64,000 nucleotides of DNA from Pelomonas sp. CA6 (GTDB lineage Bacteria; Pseudomonadota; Gammaproteobacteria; Burkholderiales; Burkholderiaceae_C). Below the pieces are notes generated by a model. It was not told the origin of the DNA, ran no database searches, and saw only the letters and a list, made by a program, of their open reading frames with translations. Position 1 is the first letter of the stretch. Each line of letters opens with the position of its first letter. Position numbers and translations under genes: made by a program. Below, piece after piece: positions 44,213 to 55,063 of this stretch. Location of the stretch: positions 62,001 to 126,000 of the forward strand of contig NZ_JAKZFD010000003.1 of assembly GCF_022549225.1 (NCBI RefSeq). Reading direction: 5' to 3'.

Positions 44213-44746
44213 ATGTCCCGCGTTGGAAAAATGCCGGTCGTCGTCCCGCAAGGCGTGGAAGTGACGATCTCCGCTGAGCAGATCAGCGTCAAGGGTGCTC
44301 AGGGCACGCTGGTTCGCGCCGCGAATCCCCTGGTCACGATCAAGAACGAAGGCGGCAAGCTGAGCTTCGCGCCGGTCAACGAGTCGGCCGAAGCTGATGC
44401 GCTGAGCGGCACCTTCCGCGCGCTGGTGGCCAATATGGTCAATGGCGTCAGCAAGGGTTTCGAAAAGAAGCTGAACCTGGTCGGCGTGGGTTTCCGCGCC
44501 CAGGCTCAAGGCCAGAAGCTGAACCTGCAAGTGGGCTTCTCTCACCCCGTGGTGAAGGACATGCCGGCTGGCATCAAGGTTGAGTGCCCGACCCAGACCG
44601 AAATCCTCATCAAGGGTGCCGACCGCCAGGTCGTGGGCCAGATCGCCGCCGAAGTGCGCGCCATCCGCCCGCCCGAGCCCTACAAGGGCAAGGGCATCCG
44701 CTACGCCGATGAGAAGGTCTCCCTCAAAGAGACCAAGAAGAAGTAA
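44213..44746 (+). CDS. rplF: 50S ribosomal protein L6
   Basis: Two-domain protein near the factor-binding site. The 177-residue protein starts [12 protein letters not shown] and carries the C-terminal [14 protein letters not shown] block. The longer open frame begins inside rpsH and is rejected. rplR follows after 11 nt. Confidence 0.98.
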   Translation: MSRVGKMPVVVPQGVEVTISAEQISVKGAQGTLVRAANPLVTIKNEGGKLSFAPVNESAEADALSGTFRALVANMVNGVSKGFEKKLNLVGVGFRAQAQGQKLNLQVGFSHPVVKDMPAGIKVECPTQTEILIKGADRQVVGQIAAEVRAIRPPEPYKGKGIRYADEKVSLKETKKK

Positions 44747-44757
44747 GGAGCAGCGCC

Positions 44758-45123
44758 ATGTTGAACAAGAAGGAACAGCGCATCCGCCGTTCGCGTCAAA
44801 CGCGTGCTCGCATCGCCCTGCAGCGCGTCGCCCGCCTGACGGTGTTTCGCTCCAATCTGCACATCTACGCCAGCGTGATTTCCGAAGACGGCACCCGCGT
44901 GCTGGCCAGCGCCTCCACGGCCGAGAAGGAAGTGCGCGCCCAGCTGGGCGCTGGTGGCAAGGGTGGCAATGTGGCCGCCGCGGCGCTGATCGGCAAGCGT
45001 ATTGCCGAGAAGGCCAAGGCTGCCGGCGTCGAAAAGGTCGCCTTCGACCGTGCGGGCTTCGCCTACCACGGCCGTGTCAAGGCTCTGGCCGAAGCGGCTC
45101 GCGAAGCCGGCCTGCAGTTCTGA
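44758..45123 (+). CDS. rplR: 50S ribosomal protein L18
   Basis: 5S rRNA-binding protein of the central protuberance. The 121-residue protein has the basic Arg-rich N-terminus, [16 protein letters not shown], and the [21 protein letters not shown]-terminus. rpsE follows after 18 nt. Confidence 0.98.
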   Translation: MLNKKEQRIRRSRQTRARIALQRVARLTVFRSNLHIYASVISEDGTRVLASASTAEKEVRAQLGAGGKGGNVAAAALIGKRIAEKAKAAGVEKVAFDRAGFAYHGRVKALAEAAREAGLQF

Positions 45124-45141
45124 CGCAATAAGGATTACGAA

Positions 45142-45660
45142 ATGGCAAAGTTTCAACCTCGCGCTCAGACCGAAGGCAACGACGACGGCCTGAAGGAAAA
45201 GATGATTGCGGTGAACCGCGTCACCAAGGTGGTGAAGGGTGGCCGTACGCTGAGCTTCGCAGCTCTGACCGTGGTCGGTGACGGCGATGGCCGCATCGGC
45301 ATGGGCAAGGGCAAGGCCAAGGAAGTGCCCGTCGCCGTGCAAAAGGCGATGGAATCGGCCCGTCGCAACATGGTCAAGATCGCTCTGAAGAACGGCACCA
45401 TCCAGCACAACGTGGTGGGTGAGCACGGTGCTTCGCGCGTCATGATGGCCCCGGCCCCGGCCGGTACCGGCGTGATCGCCGGTGGCCCGATGCGCGCCGT
45501 CTTCGAAGTGATGGGTGTGACCGACATCGTGACCAAGAGCCACGGTTCGACCAACCCCTACAACATGGTCCGTGCCACGCTGGACGCGCTGAAGCGCTGC
45601 TCCACGCCCGCCGAAGTGGCGGCCAAGCGCGGCAAGACGGTTGAAGAGATCTTCAACTGA
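45142..45660 (+). CDS. rpsE: 30S ribosomal protein S5
   Basis: Small-subunit fidelity protein and part of the mRNA entry channel. The 172-residue protein has the N-terminal double-stranded RNA-binding-like domain ([19 protein letters not shown]) and the C-terminal domain with [16 protein letters not shown]. The loop tied to spectinomycin resistance looks unaltered. rpmD follows after 19 nt. Confidence 0.98.
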   Translation: MAKFQPRAQTEGNDDGLKEKMIAVNRVTKVVKGGRTLSFAALTVVGDGDGRIGMGKGKAKEVPVAVQKAMESARRNMVKIALKNGTIQHNVVGEHGASRVMMAPAPAGTGVIAGGPMRAVFEVMGVTDIVTKSHGSTNPYNMVRATLDALKRCSTPAEVAAKRGKTVEEIFN

Positions 45661-45679
45661 TCGCCGCCTGGAGAGTCAT

Positions 45680-45862
45680 ATGTCCGACAAGAAAACTCTG
45701 ACGGTCAAGCTGGTTCGCAGCCCCATCGGCTGCCGTGCCTCGCACCGTGCCACCGTGGCCGGTCTGGGCCTGCGCAAGCTCAACAGCGAGCGCACGCTGG
45801 AAGACACCCCGGCGGTCCGCGGCATGATCAACAAGATCGCCTATCTGGTGAAGGTGCTGTAA
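45680..45862 (+). CDS. rpmD: 50S ribosomal protein L30
   Basis: Small large-subunit protein of 60 residues with the family pattern [20 protein letters not shown]. The start [10 protein letters not shown] follows GGAGAG; the open frame extending upstream lies within rpsE. rplO follows after 25 nt. Confidence 0.97.
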   Translation: MSDKKTLTVKLVRSPIGCRASHRATVAGLGLRKLNSERTLEDTPAVRGMINKIAYLVKVL

Positions 45863-45887
45863 GCGCCGCGCCGAAGAGGAACACAAG

Positions 45888-46322
45888 ATGCAACTCAATA
45901 CCATCAAGCCCGCCGCTGGTGCCAAGCATGCCAAGCGTCGCGTGGGCCGTGGCATCGGCTCCGGTCTGGGCAAGACCGCTGGTCGTGGTCACAAGGGTCA
46001 GAAGTCGCGCGCCGGTGGCTTCCACAAGGTGGGCTTCGAAGGCGGCCAGATGCCGCTGCAGCGTCGCCTGCCCAAGCGTGGCTTCAAGTCGCTGGCCCGT
46101 CCCTTCGTCGCGGAAGTGACGCTGGACGAGCTGCAGAAGCTGGGCAGCGAAGAGGTCGACCTGCTGACGCTCAAGGCCGTGGGCCTGGTGTCCGAGCTGG
46201 CCAAGACCGTGAAGGTCATCAAGTCCGGCGAAATCAGCCGCAAGCTGACCGTCAAGGGTCTGGGCGTGACCGCTGGTGCGAAGGCTGCCATTGAGGCGGC
46301 CGGCGGCACCGTCGTCGCTTGA
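45888..46322 (+). CDS. rplO: 50S ribosomal protein L15
   Basis: Late-assembly large-subunit protein. The 144-residue product has the flexible basic N-terminus with [20 protein letters not shown] and the [17 protein letters not shown] block. It lies 26 nt before secY, the usual arrangement. Confidence 0.98.
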   Translation: MQLNTIKPAAGAKHAKRRVGRGIGSGLGKTAGRGHKGQKSRAGGFHKVGFEGGQMPLQRRLPKRGFKSLARPFVAEVTLDELQKLGSEEVDLLTLKAVGLVSELAKTVKVIKSGEISRKLTVKGLGVTAGAKAAIEAAGGTVVA

Positions 46323-46348
46323 TCGCTGGCAAACAGGGCTAGGCAACA

Positions 46349-47659
46349 GTGGCTACCAACGCAAACCAGCTGGCCAAGAGCGGCAAGTTCGGCGACCTGC
46401 GTCGCCGGCTTGTGTTCCTGCTTCTTGCGCTGGTCGTCTACCGCATCGGGGCGCATATCCCCGTGCCCGGTATCGACCCGGCGCAGTTGCAGCAGCTCTT
46501 CAAGGGCCAGCAGGGTGGCATCCTGAGCCTGTTCAACATGTTCTCGGGCGGTGCGCTGTCGCGCTTCACCGTCTTCGCGCTGGGCATCATGCCCTACATC
46601 TCGGCTTCCATCGTCATGCAACTCATGACCTATGTGGTGCCGAGCCTGGAGGCGCTGAAGAAGGAAGGCGAGTCGGGGCGTCGCAAGATCACGCAGTACA
46701 CGCGCTACGGTACGCTGGGTTTGGCGATCTTCCAGTCGCTGTCCATCGCCCTGGCGTTGGAAAGCTCGCCGGGTCTGGTCATTGCGCCGGGTCTGGGTTT
46801 CCGCGTCACGACCGTGACCAGCCTGGTGGCTGGCACCATGTTCCTGATGTGGCTGGGCGAGCAGATCACCGAGCGCGGCCTGGGCAATGGCATCTCGATC
46901 CTGATCTTCGGCGGTATCGCTGCGGGTCTGCCGGGCGCCATCGGTGGCCTGCTGGAACTGGTGCGCACCGGTGCCATGGGCATTCCGACGCTGCTGCTGA
47001 TCTCGCTCATCGTGGTCGGTGTGACCTATCTGGTGGTGTTCGTGGAGCGTGGCCAGCGCAAGATCCTGGTCAACTACGCCAAGCGCCAGGTCGGGAACAA
47101 GGTCTACGGTGGCCAGAGCTCGCATCTGCCGCTGAAGCTGAACATGTCGGGCGTGATCCCGCCGATCTTCGCGTCGTCGATCATCCTGCTGCCGACCACG
47201 CTGGTCAGCTGGTTCGCCACCGGCGACAGCATGCGCTGGCTGAAGGACATCGCTGGAGCGCTGAGCCCGGGGCAGCCGATCTACGTGTTGCTGTACTCGG
47301 CAGCGATCGTGTTCTTCTGCTTCTTCTACACGGCGCTGGTGTTCAACAGCCGTGAGACCGCGGACAACCTGAAAAAGAGCGGCGCCTTCATTCCCGGGAT
47401 TCGTCCTGGCGAGCAGACGGCCAAGCACATCGACAAGATCCTCTCCCGGCTGACGCTGGCGGGCGCGATCTACATCACCGGTGTGTGTCTGCTGCCCGAG
47501 TTCCTGACCTTGAAGTACTCGGTGCCGTTCTACTTCGGTGGCACGTCGCTGTTGATCATCGTGGTCGTCACGATGGACTTCTGGGCCCAGGTGCAGTCCT
47601 ATGTGATGAGTCAACAGTACGAGTCGCTGCTGAAGAAGGCGAGTTTTAAGGCTGGTTGA
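46349..47659 (+). CDS. secY: SecY, preprotein translocase channel
   Basis: Forms the inner-membrane protein-conducting channel with SecE and SecG. The 436-residue protein has about ten membrane segments, the opening region [14 protein letters not shown], and [14 protein letters not shown]. It begins with GTG ([11 protein letters not shown]), three residues after which family similarity starts. It is cotranscribed with the spc ribosomal genes; infA follows after 50 nt. Confidence 0.97.
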   Translation: MATNANQLAKSGKFGDLRRRLVFLLLALVVYRIGAHIPVPGIDPAQLQQLFKGQQGGILSLFNMFSGGALSRFTVFALGIMPYISASIVMQLMTYVVPSLEALKKEGESGRRKITQYTRYGTLGLAIFQSLSIALALESSPGLVIAPGLGFRVTTVTSLVAGTMFLMWLGEQITERGLGNGISILIFGGIAAGLPGAIGGLLELVRTGAMGIPTLLLISLIVVGVTYLVVFVERGQRKILVNYAKRQVGNKVYGGQSSHLPLKLNMSGVIPPIFASSIILLPTTLVSWFATGDSMRWLKDIAGALSPGQPIYVLLYSAAIVFFCFFYTALVFNSRETADNLKKSGAFIPGIRPGEQTAKHIDKILSRLTLAGAIYITGVCLLPEFLTLKYSVPFYFGGTSLLIIVVVTMDFWAQVQSYVMSQQYESLLKKASFKAG

Positions 47660-47709
47660 GGCCGGTCCTGTTTTTAACCATCAACTGATCCAACGAGACG
47701 ACAAGAGGC

Positions 47710-47928
47710 ATGGCGAAAGACGACGTCATTCAGATGCAGGGTGAGATTGTCGAGAACCTCCCCAACGCCACCTTTCGCGTCAAATTGGAGAACGGGCACG
47801 TCGTTCTCGGTCACATCTCCGGCAAGATGCGCATGCACTACATCCGCATTCTCCCTGGCGACAAGGTGACCGTTGAACTGACGCCTTACGATTTGAGTCG
47901 TGCTCGCATCGTGTTCCGGGCGAAGTGA
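47710..47928 (+). CDS. infA: Translation initiation factor IF-1
   Basis: Binds the A site of the 30S subunit during initiation. The 72-residue OB-fold protein has the canonical [13 protein letters not shown] start and ends in [11 protein letters not shown]. It sits between secY and rpmJ, a common betaproteobacterial order. The related paralogue sometimes found elsewhere is not in this window. Confidence 0.97.
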   Translation: MAKDDVIQMQGEIVENLPNATFRVKLENGHVVLGHISGKMRMHYIRILPGDKVTVELTPYDLSRARIVFRAK

Positions 47929-47989
47929 GCTGCAGGGCAACCCCCGGAACCGCTGATTGAGCGATAAAGAGTAGGTCAAGGAGCAGACC

Positions 47990-48103
47990 ATGAAAGTTTC
48001 GGCATCCGTCAAAAAGATGTGCCGCAATTGCAAGATCATCCGTCGCAATGGCGTGGTGCGTGTGATCTGTACCGATCCGCGCCACAAGCAGCGCCAGGGC
48101 TGA
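47990..48103 (+). CDS. rpmJ: 50S ribosomal protein L36
   Basis: Thirty-seven-residue large-subunit protein. The zinc ligands are visible as Cys11, Cys14, Cys27 and His32, so it is the zinc-binding (C-plus) form. The ATG follows AAGGAG. It lies 61 nt after infA and 35 nt before rpsM, the usual start of the alpha block. Confidence 0.97.
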   Translation: MKVSASVKKMCRNCKIIRRNGVVRVICTDPRHKQRQG

Positions 48104-48138
48104 TGGCGGCACGACTGCAAGCGAATTAGAGGACGCAC

Positions 48139-48504
48139 ATGGCACGTATTGCTGGTATCAACATTCCGCCGCACAAGCACACCGAGATCGGTCTGACTGC
48201 GATCTACGGCATTGGCCGTACCACCGCACAGAAGATCTGCACGACCTGCGGCATTCCGTTTGACAAGAAGGTCAAGGACCTGAACGACAGCGACCTGGAA
48301 AAGCTCCGGGAAGAAGTCGGCAAGCTGACCATCGAAGGCGATCTGCGCCGCGAGATGTCCATCAACATCAAGCGCCTGATGGACCTGGGTTGCTATCGCG
48401 GCTTCCGTCATCGCCGCGGCCTGCCCGTGCGTGGCCAGCGCACCCGCACGAATGCTCGCACCCGCAAGGGTCCGCGCAAGTCCGCGGCGACCGGCAAGAA
48501 GTAA
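48139..48504 (+). CDS. rpsM: 30S ribosomal protein S13
   Basis: Head protein that bridges to L5 and reaches P-site tRNA through a basic tail. The 121-residue protein begins [14 protein letters not shown] and ends with the basic [15 protein letters not shown] tail. rpsK follows after 30 nt. Confidence 0.98.
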   Translation: MARIAGINIPPHKHTEIGLTAIYGIGRTTAQKICTTCGIPFDKKVKDLNDSDLEKLREEVGKLTIEGDLRREMSINIKRLMDLGCYRGFRHRRGLPVRGQRTRTNARTRKGPRKSAATGKK

Positions 48505-48534
48505 TTCTCCGCGGCAACCTGAAGAAAGCTCACC

Positions 48535-48939
48535 ATGGCAAAAGCACCCAATAATTCGGCTGCCCAGCGCGTTCGCAAGAAGGTTCGCAAGAACGTTGCC
48601 GACGGCATCGCCCACGTTCACGCGTCGTTCAACAACACCATCATCACGATCACTGATCGTCAGGGTGGCGCTCTGTCCTGGGCCTCTTCCGGTGGTCAGG
48701 GCTTCAAGGGCTCGCGCAAGTCGACCCCCTTCGCGGCCCAGGTGGCTGCTGAAGTGGCCGGCCGCGCCGCTCAAGAGCAGGGCATCAAGAACCTGGACGT
48801 GAAGATCAAGGGCCCGGGCCCTGGCCGCGAGTCGTCCGTGCGCGCACTGGCCGCACTGGGCATCCGCATCACGTCGATCTCCGACGTGACCCCGGTGCCG
48901 CACAACGGCTGCCGTCCGCAGAAGCGTCGCCGCATCTAA
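48535..48939 (+). CDS. rpsK: 30S ribosomal protein S11
   Basis: Platform protein near the exit-site mRNA. The 134-residue product has [19 protein letters not shown] and the C-terminal [19 protein letters not shown] 236-nt spacer separates it from rpsD; an extended -10-like GATAAT at 48967-48972 is visible there but lacks a clear -35. Confidence 0.98.
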   Translation: MAKAPNNSAAQRVRKKVRKNVADGIAHVHASFNNTIITITDRQGGALSWASSGGQGFKGSRKSTPFAAQVAAEVAGRAAQEQGIKNLDVKIKGPGPGRESSVRALAALGIRITSISDVTPVPHNGCRPQKRRRI

Positions 48940-49175
48940 GGCCTGTGCCTTTTTTGCAGGACGTGTGATAATTGCGGACTGATTTTCTCCGCGCCGGCGG
49001 GCACGAAAGTGCCGCGCCGGCTGTTTCGTTGAGTCGTCTCGCTTCGCGCGAGTCGGCTCGTTGTGGAGGCCGGAAGGCTTCCTCTTAAGCCCACCGTCTG
49101 GTCGCCCAACAACATTGGCCAGACTCGCGCAGGGTACCTTTCCGGGGCCTGCGTCAGATTGAAAAGGATAAGCAA

Positions 49176-49799
49176 GTGGCACGCTATCTCGGCCCCAAGG
49201 CCAAACTGTCCCGCCGCGAAGGCACCGACCTGTTCCTGAAGAGCGCCCGTCGCGCCATCAGCGACAAGGCCAAGTTCGACACCAAGCCGGGTCAGCACGG
49301 CCGCACCTCCGGTTCGCGCACCTCCGACTTCGGTCTGCAACTGCGTGAAAAGCAGAAGGTCAAGCGCATGTACGGCGTGCTGGAGCGCCAGTTCCGCCGC
49401 TATTTCGCCGAAGCCGAGCGCCGCAAGGGCTCGACCGGCGTGAACCTGCTGCAACTGCTGGAATCGCGTCTGGACAACGTCGTCTACCGCATGGGCTTTG
49501 GCTCCACCCGTGCCGAGGCCCGTCAGCTGGTCTCGCACAAGAGCATCACCGTGAACGGCGGCGTGGTGAACATCGCTTCCTACATGGTCAAGGCCGGTGA
49601 CATCGTGGCGGTGCGCGAGAAGGCCAAGAAGCAGCTGCGCATCCAGGATTCGCTGAAGCTGGCGGAATCGATCGGCCTGCCTGCCTGGGTCCAGGTGGAC
49701 GCGTCGAAGATGGAAGGCGTGTTCAAGAAGACGCCGGATCGCGATGAGTTCGGCGCCGAGATCAACGAGTCCTTGATCGTTGAACTGTACTCGCGCTAA
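49176..49799 (+). CDS. rpsD: 30S ribosomal protein S4
   Basis: Initiates 16S folding and helps maintain accuracy; in enterobacteria it represses the alpha operon. The 207-residue protein starts with GTG ([16 protein letters not shown]), preceded by AAGGA, and holds the S4 RNA-binding domain from about residue 97. It lacks the N-terminal zinc-type Cys cluster. rpoA follows after 136 nt. Confidence 0.97.
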   Translation: MARYLGPKAKLSRREGTDLFLKSARRAISDKAKFDTKPGQHGRTSGSRTSDFGLQLREKQKVKRMYGVLERQFRRYFAEAERRKGSTGVNLLQLLESRLDNVVYRMGFGSTRAEARQLVSHKSITVNGGVVNIASYMVKAGDIVAVREKAKKQLRIQDSLKLAESIGLPAWVQVDASKMEGVFKKTPDRDEFGAEINESLIVELYSR

Positions 49800-49935
49800 T
49801 TCTCCCGTCTGAGCCGGGCTGCCCCTTCAGGGGCCGCTCGGCTGTTCCTCGTCCGGGCTTTGCGCCAAGGGCCGGCCCGGTTGGTCCCTCAGCCTTATCG
49901 GTGTAACGAACCGAGGGTATTGAAAGAAAGACCTC

Positions 49936-50928
49936 ATGCAAACCAATCTGCTCAAACCCAAGTCCATCACTGTGGAGCCCCTGGGCGGTCATCGCGCCAA
50001 GGTGATCCTGGAGCCTTTCGAGCGCGGTTACGGTCATACCCTGGGCAACGCCCTGCGCCGTGTGCTGCTGTCGTCGATGGTGGGTTATGCGCCGACGGAA
50101 GTGACCATTGCCGGGGTGCTGCACGAGTACTCGGCGATCGATGGCGTGCAGGAAGACGTGGTTCACATCATGCTGAACCTGAAGGGCGTGGTCTTCCGCC
50201 TGCACAACCGTGAGGAAGTGACCCTGGTGCTGCGCAAGGAAGGCGAAGGTCCTGTCACCGCCGCCGACATCCAGACGCCGCACGACGTCGAGATCATCAA
50301 CCCCGGCCATGTCATCGCCCACCTGTCGCAAGGCGGCAAGCTGGACATGCAGATCAAGGTCGAGAAGGGCCGCGGCTATGTGCCCGGCAACATGCGCCGC
50401 TATGGCGACGAGCCGACCAAGTCCATCGGTCGCATTGTCCTGGACGCGTCTTTCTCCCCGGTCAAGCGCGTCAGCTATGCGGTGGAGAACGCCCGCGTCG
50501 AGCAGCGTACCGACCTGGACAAGCTGGTGATGGAGATCGAGACCAACGGCGCCATTTCGCCGGAGGAAGCGATCCGTGCCTCGGCCAAGATTCTGGTTGA
50601 GCAACTGGCCGTGTTCGCACAACTGCAGGGCACCGACCTGGTCGACGCCTTCGACCAAGCGCCGGCCGCTCGCTCCAGCAGCTTCGACCCGATCCTGCTG
50701 CGTCCTGTGGACGAGCTGGAACTGACTGTGCGCTCGGCCAACTGCCTGAAGGCCGAGAACATCTACTACATCGGCGACCTGATCCAGCGTACCGAGACCG
50801 AGCTGCTGAAGACCCCCAACCTGGGTCGCAAGTCGCTCAACGAAATCAAGGAAGTGCTGGCCTCGCGCGGCCTGACCCTGGGTTCGCGTCTCGAGAACTG
50901 GCCTCCCCAAGGTCTGGACAAGCGTTAA
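49936..50928 (+). CDS. rpoA: DNA-directed RNA polymerase alpha subunit
   Basis: Scaffold for polymerase assembly and contact for UP elements and activators. The 330-residue protein has the N-terminal assembly domain ([20 protein letters not shown]) and, after a linker near 235-250, the C-terminal domain with [19 protein letters not shown] and [13 protein letters not shown], which bind DNA. Normal length. rplQ follows after 91 nt. Confidence 0.99.
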   Translation: MQTNLLKPKSITVEPLGGHRAKVILEPFERGYGHTLGNALRRVLLSSMVGYAPTEVTIAGVLHEYSAIDGVQEDVVHIMLNLKGVVFRLHNREEVTLVLRKEGEGPVTAADIQTPHDVEIINPGHVIAHLSQGGKLDMQIKVEKGRGYVPGNMRRYGDEPTKSIGRIVLDASFSPVKRVSYAVENARVEQRTDLDKLVMEIETNGAISPEEAIRASAKILVEQLAVFAQLQGTDLVDAFDQAPAARSSSFDPILLRPVDELELTVRSANCLKAENIYYIGDLIQRTETELLKTPNLGRKSLNEIKEVLASRGLTLGSRLENWPPQGLDKR

Positions 50929-51019
50929 TTTTTGAAGGTGGGTGGGCTCCTTGCCCACCCGGTGCCCCGGCAGTACCTGATACGGCTGCCGGTATTACAC
51001 AGTAGGAAAGGAAAGCACC

Positions 51020-51412
51020 ATGCGCCACCGTAACGGCCTCCGCAAGCTCAACCGCACCAGCGAACATCGCGCCGCGATGTTCCGCAACATGGCGGTCTCG
51101 CTGCTCCAGCACGAAGCCATCAAGACCACCCTGCCCAAGGCCAAGGAACTGCGCCGCATCGTCGAGCCGCTGATCACGCTGGCCAAGGAGCCCACGCTGG
51201 CGAACCGCCGCCTGGCCTTCGATCGTCTGCGCGACCGCGACATCGTGACCAAGCTGTTCAACGAACTGGGCCCGCGCTTCAAGGCGCGTCCGGGCGGCTA
51301 CACCCGCATTCTGAAGATGGGCTTCCGCGTCGGCGACAACGCGCCGATGGCCTATGTCGAGCTGGTGGACCGTGCCGAAGAGGCTGCCCCGGCCGAAGCC
51401 GCTGCTGAGTAA
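51020..51412 (+). CDS. rplQ: 50S ribosomal protein L17
   Basis: Large-subunit protein near the tunnel exit. The 130-residue protein starts [17 protein letters not shown] and has [20 protein letters not shown]; the last dozen residues are an acidic Ala/Glu tail. Last gene of the alpha block, followed by a terminator. Confidence 0.98.
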   Translation: MRHRNGLRKLNRTSEHRAAMFRNMAVSLLQHEAIKTTLPKAKELRRIVEPLITLAKEPTLANRRLAFDRLRDRDIVTKLFNELGPRFKARPGGYTRILKMGFRVGDNAPMAYVELVDRAEEAAPAEAAAE

Positions 51413-51454
51413 GCTCTTCGCTTGCCCCGAAGCCGGTCCGCCCGGCTTCCATCC

Positions 51455-51486
51455 ACCCTGCCAGCGCGAGCTGCCAGGGTGTTTTT
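51455..51486 (+). terminator. Intrinsic terminator after rplQ
   Basis: An 11-bp stem with one mismatch (arms start ACCCTG and end CAGGGT) is followed by GTTTTTCTT. It ends the long ribosomal-protein run. Confidence 0.85.
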
Positions 51487-51663
51487 CTTGGTGCGTTCGG
51501 CACGGACCGCGCCTCGACGTCACCGGCGCCGCATGAGCTCATGCGCCGACTGCGGGCGAGGCGCCGCGCACCGCACTGCGCCGGCCCTGACGGACGGCCG
51601 GGTTGATGGAATCGCGCTAAGCTCCCGCCCTGGCCGCGACCGGCGGCACTTGCTACCCCGACA

Positions 51664-53553
51664 ATGACCGCACTGATGACTAGAGGGATGCGCGCCTTTG
51701 CCGCGCTCATGCTGCTGGGGCTGCTTGCCCTGATCGGCCGCCCGGCGCTCGCCGACGATTTCCTGGATCCCGAGCAGGCCTTCAAGCTGGCTGCCACCGT
51801 GCAGGACGACAAGAGCCTGCGCCTGGATTTCGAGATCGCACCGGGCTACTACATGTACAAGGACCAGTTCAAATTCGAACTGGCCCAGGGGCGGATCACC
51901 GGCCCCGCCTGGCCCGAAGCCAAGCGCAAGTTCGACGAGACCTTTCAGAAGGAGGTCGAGACTTACCGCGAACGCCTAAGCCTGGTGCTGAGCATCGACG
52001 AGGCGCCGCAGGGGAATGTGAAGCTGCGCATCACGGGGCAAGGCTGTGCCGACAAGGGCCTGTGCTACCCGCCCATGACCAGCGAACTGAGCGTGCCGCT
52101 GAAGGCCTACGGCGGTGTGGAACCCCTGAAGATCGCGGCGGCCACCGATGCGATGAGCGGCTTCGGGCGCTCGGAAGGAAGCCAGGCGGTCTCGTCGGGC
52201 GCGGCGACCCCGTCGGCTGAAGCACCCGCGCCAGCGGCAAGCAGCGGCGGCGACGGTGCCCTGGATGGCGTGTTGCGCTCCGGGCGCCTGTGGCTGGTCC
52301 TGGGAGCCTTCTTCGCGGCGGGGCTGCTGTTGTCCTTCACGCCCTGTGTGCTGCCGATGTTGCCCATCCTGTCGTCCATCATCGTGGGCCAGGGGGCGCA
52401 AGGCTCGCGCCTGCGCGGTTTCCTGCTGGCTTGCAGTTATTCGTTGGGCATGGCGCTGGTCTACACGCTGCTCGGCGTGGCCGCCGGCCTGGCGGGCGAG
52501 GGGCTCGCCGCCTATCTGCAGAAGCCCTGGGTGCTGGCGCTGTTCGCGCTGTTGCTGGTGGGCTTCTCACTGTCCATGTTCGGTGTGTACGAGCTTCAGC
52601 TGCCACATCGCTTCACCGGTGGCGTGAACCAGGCGACTCAGAAGCTGCCGGCGGGGCGGGTGTTCAGTGTGTTCGCGATGGGGGGACTGTCAGCGCTGAT
52701 CGTAAGCCCCTGTGTGGCCGCGCCGCTTGCGGGGGCGCTGCTCTATTTGAGCCAGACGCGCGATGTGTGGCTGGGTGGTGCGGCCTTGTTCGCGCTGGCC
52801 GCTGGCATGAGCGTGCCGCTGCTGGTGCTGGGTCTGTCGGCGGGCACGCTGCTGCCCAAGGCCGGCCCGTGGATGGAGAGTGTCAAGTACTTCTTCGGTC
52901 TGCTGCTGCTTGCGGTTGCGTTGTGGACCGTGCAACCGGTGCTGGCGCCTGTGGTGGCGCAGGCCCTGTGGGGCGCTTTGCTGGTCGGGCTGGCGGCCTT
53001 GCTGGGTCTGTTTCATGGCGCCGAGCCGCATGCGCCGCGGACCTGGCTGCGCAAGAGCGCGGCGCTGGCGGCTGTGGTATTCGGCCTGGCCCAGTTCATC
53101 GGGGCCGCCGCAGGTGGCACGGACCCGCTGAAGCCCCTCGGCGGCTTGGTCGCCGGTCGCAATGCCGCCGCCGAAGCGCTGCCTGGCGCCGTTGGCGGGG
53201 TGCAGTTCCGCAAGGTAGCCAGTGTCGAGGAACTGGATGGCCTGCTGCGCAGTGCGGGCAAGCCCGTGATGCTGGATTTCTACGCGGACTGGTGCGTCTC
53301 CTGCAAGGAGATGGAGCGCTACACCTTCAGCGACGCGCGCGTCCAGGCGCGGCTGGCCGGTGCGCTGCTGCTGAAGGCGGACGTGACCGCCAACAGCGCC
53401 GCTGATCGCGAGCTGCTGAAGCGCTTCAAGCTCTTCGGGCCGCCTGGCACCATCTTCTTCAATGCCCAGGGCGAGGAGCAGACCGGTGTGCGCGTGATCG
53501 GTTACCAGGACGCGGCACGTTTCCTCCAGTCGCTCGATGCGGCAGGAATTTGA
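51664..53553 (+). CDS. dsbD: Thiol:disulfide interchange protein DsbD
   Basis: Passes electrons from cytoplasmic thioredoxin across the inner membrane to periplasmic partners such as DsbC. The 629-residue protein has a signal peptide ending in ALA at residue 30, an N-terminal periplasmic domain with reactive Cys128 and Cys134 (GCADKGLCYPP), a multi-span membrane domain with the paired cysteines in FTPCVLPMLP and VSPCVAAPLA, and a C-terminal thioredoxin-like domain with DWCVSC. All three Cys pairs are present. It stands alone between the alpha-operon terminator and tRNA genes. Confidence 0.96.
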   Translation: MTALMTRGMRAFAALMLLGLLALIGRPALADDFLDPEQAFKLAATVQDDKSLRLDFEIAPGYYMYKDQFKFELAQGRITGPAWPEAKRKFDETFQKEVETYRERLSLVLSIDEAPQGNVKLRITGQGCADKGLCYPPMTSELSVPLKAYGGVEPLKIAAATDAMSGFGRSEGSQAVSSGAATPSAEAPAPAASSGGDGALDGVLRSGRLWLVLGAFFAAGLLLSFTPCVLPMLPILSSIIVGQGAQGSRLRGFLLACSYSLGMALVYTLLGVAAGLAGEGLAAYLQKPWVLALFALLLVGFSLSMFGVYELQLPHRFTGGVNQATQKLPAGRVFSVFAMGGLSALIVSPCVAAPLAGALLYLSQTRDVWLGGAALFALAAGMSVPLLVLGLSAGTLLPKAGPWMESVKYFFGLLLLAVALWTVQPVLAPVVAQALWGALLVGLAALLGLFHGAEPHAPRTWLRKSAALAAVVFGLAQFIGAAAGGTDPLKPLGGLVAGRNAAAEALPGAVGGVQFRKVASVEELDGLLRSAGKPVMLDFYADWCVSCKEMERYTFSDARVQARLAGALLLKADVTANSAADRELLKRFKLFGPPGTIFFNAQGEEQTGVRVIGYQDAARFLQSLDAAGI

Positions 53554-53579
53554 TCGACATATCCATTTCGTGCTACACT
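53550..53579 (+). promoter_or_regulatory. Sigma-70 promoter of the initiator tRNA genes
   Basis: TTGATC (53550-53555) and TACACT (53574-53579) are 18 nt apart and end 12 nt before the first tRNA; the -35 overlaps the dsbD stop. Confidence 0.7.
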
Positions 53580-53591
53580 CACAGCTTCAGT

Positions 53592-53668
<77 letters not shown>

Positions 53669-53717
53669 GAACATCGTTGGGTGGTTCGAAGCAATTGTGG
53701 CGAGAACGACCTGGCGC

Positions 53718-53745
53718 GCCGCCGAAATCGGGCGGCTTTTTATTT
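53718..53745 (+). terminator. Intrinsic terminator between the two initiator tRNAs
   Basis: GCCGCC / GGCGGC with a 7-nt loop is followed by TTTTTATTT. It lies 50 nt after the first tRNA, so the second copy probably depends on read-through or on a promoter I did not recognise. Confidence 0.85.
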
Positions 53746-53796
53746 CCCCCGCATCGAGGGCATCCGGCTCTCTGTGTGGCGGGCGCGAAGATCAGT

Positions 53797-53873
<77 letters not shown>

Positions 53874-53890
53874 CATGCATGCAGCATGCA

Positions 53891-53915
53891 AAAGGCCCTC
53901 GTCGAGGGCCTTTTT
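53891..53915. terminator. Intrinsic terminator after second initiator tRNA
   Basis: A 10-bp stem AAAGGCCCTC / GAGGGCCTTT with a 3-nt loop and T tract. A-rich upstream bases make it usable from the selD side as well. Confidence 0.9.
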
Positions 53916-53955
53916 GCTTTGCAAGCCCGAACGTCAGTCAGGCAGGCTGACGCGC

Positions 53956-55020
53956 TCAGCTCAGCACCAGTCGCTTTTCGTCCGCGGGCTCGAGCCTCAT
54001 CTCGCCGATGACGGCGGCCTCGGCAAACCCCTGGCTTCTGAAGATGGCGAGCACCTGCTCCACGGTGTCCGGCGCGCAGCTGACCAGCAGGCCGCCGCTG
54101 GTCTGCGGGTCACTGAGCAGTGCCTGGGCCTGGGCGTCGATGCCCGCGGGCAGGCTGATGTCCTGCCCGTAGGCGCTCCAGTTGCGCCCCGAGGCTCCCG
54201 TCACCAGTCCTTGTTCGGCGAGTTCGCGCACCCCCGCCAGCAAGGGTACCGCCGCCCAATCCACGCGAGCCTGCAAGCCAGAGCCTCGGGCGACTTCGAG
54301 CGCGTGGCCTGCCAGGCCGAAGCCGGTCACGTCGGTGATCGCATGCACGCCATCCAGCGCCGCGAGTGCCGGGCCCGGGGTGTTCAGCCGGGTGGTGCTG
54401 TCTATCATTTGGCGATAGCCGGCCTCGTTCAGCCGGCCCTTCTTCAGCGCCGCCGACATCACGCCCACGCCCAGGGGCTTGCCCAGCACCAGCTTGTCGC
54501 CGGCCCGTGCGTCGGCATTGCGGCGCACCCGCTTGGGATGGACCAGTCCCAACGCCACCAGCCCATAAATGGGTTCCACCGAGTCGATGGTGTGTCCGCC
54601 GGCGATGGGGATGCCGGCGCTGCGGCACACGGACGCGCCGCCTTCGAGCACGCGCGCGATGGTTTGTGGACTCAGCACATTGATGGGCATGCCGACCAGC
54701 GCCAGCGCCATGATGGGCGTGCCGCCCATGGCATAGACGTCGCTGATCGCGTTCGTCGCGGCGATGCGGCCGAAGTCGTAGGGATCGTCGACGATGGGCA
54801 TGAAGAAGTCGGTGGTCGCGACCAGCGCCTGCTCGTCATTGAGCTGGTAGACGGCGGCATCGTCGGAGGTCTCGATGCCCACCAGCAGCTGGGGCGGCAC
54901 AGGCAGGGCGCTGCAGCCCTGGAGGATCTGGGATAACAGTCCAGGTGCGATCTTGCAGCCGCAGCCGCCGCCATGGGACAGGGAACTCAGGCGCGGTTCA
55001 GTTGCGATGGGGGCGGTCAT
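53956..55020 (-). CDS. selD: Selenide, water dikinase (selenophosphate synthase)
   Basis: Makes selenophosphate from selenide and ATP, the selenium donor for selenocysteine or 2-selenouridine. The 354-residue protein has the catalytic Cys20 and Lys23 in HGGGCGCKIAPG (a Cys, not a selenocysteine, form), the LVATTDFFMPIVDDPYDFG block and the ITDVTGFGLAGH segment. The start MTAPIATEPR is chosen because GAGGAG lies 9 nt upstream; two in-frame ATGs further up lack a proper site. No selA, selB or selU is in the window. Confidence 0.94.
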   Translation of the reverse strand: MTAPIATEPRLSSLSHGGGCGCKIAPGLLSQILQGCSALPVPPQLLVGIETSDDAAVYQLNDEQALVATTDFFMPIVDDPYDFGRIAATNAISDVYAMGGTPIMALALVGMPINVLSPQTIARVLEGGASVCRSAGIPIAGGHTIDSVEPIYGLVALGLVHPKRVRRNADARAGDKLVLGKPLGVGVMSAALKKGRLNEAGYRQMIDSTTRLNTPGPALAALDGVHAITDVTGFGLAGHALEVARGSGLQARVDWAAVPLLAGVRELAEQGLVTGASGRNWSAYGQDISLPAGIDAQAQALLSDPQTSGGLLVSCAPDTVEQVLAIFRSQGFAEAAVIGEMRLEPADEKRLVLS

Positions 55021-55063
55021 GGGTGGCATCTCCTCGAAGACCAGCGGGGGGCCGGCCATTCAA

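Noticed and set aside
48944-48972. Promoter for rpsD built on GATAAT
   Set aside because: There is an extended -10-like TGTGATAAT but the -35 position reads TGTGCC, so I mention it only as a weak possibility.
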